Both the position numbers and the translations under genes were made by a program. From Bacteroidales bacterium (GTDB lineage Bacteria; Bacteroidota; Bacteroidia; Bacteroidales; Muribaculaceae), in the NCBI GenBank assembly GCA_029218425.1, contig JAQXRH010000072.1, positions 43,294 through 107,293 on the forward strand: a stretch of 64,000 bases of DNA. Direction: 5' to 3'. The notes under the pieces were generated by a model. The model was not told where the DNA came from. It made no database searches and was given only the letters and a program-made list of their open reading frames with translations. This document shows positions 63,994 through 64,000 of this stretch, piece after piece (position 1 is the stretch's first letter; each line of letters begins with the position of its first letter).

Positions 63994-64000
63994 ATTTGGG

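Overview
Chromosomal window from a Bacteroidales bacterium (Muribaculaceae-like by gene content and Bacteroidetes TAnnTTTG promoters; taxonomy is inference). It is mostly housekeeping: an aromatic amino-acid operon (pheA - aminotransferase - DAHP synthase/chorismate mutase - tyrA), a class A PBP, rplM-rpsI-rpsB-tsf, a sigma54 activator-lptE-secG stretch, aroE, comEC, murA, groES-groEL, glyA, pyrB-pyrI, a methylmalonyl-CoA decarboxylase operon and dnaK, plus secreted glycan-degrading enzymes (GH92, GH2, GH43). An AT-rich accessory segment (about 59.18-63.99 kb) follows dnaK. It has an IS66 TnpB remnant, an RNA hairpin of about 25 bp, an unusual reverse transcriptase with a YRDD active site, and a DEDDh exonuclease fused to a BspA-like leucine-rich-repeat array, closed by a strong terminator. 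I consider this the best candidate for an undescribed (probably anti-phage) system. Other notable signals: an aromatic-rich leader peptide with a complete attenuator before pheA; sigma54-like promoters with a shared TGACAAAATkGC motif upstream of both groES and dnaK; MurA with Asp in place of the fosfomycin-target Cys; structured 5' leaders; and many short tandem or palindromic intergenic repeats. No rRNA, tRNA or CRISPR array was seen. All calls come from reading the sequence and supplied translations; no searches were run.
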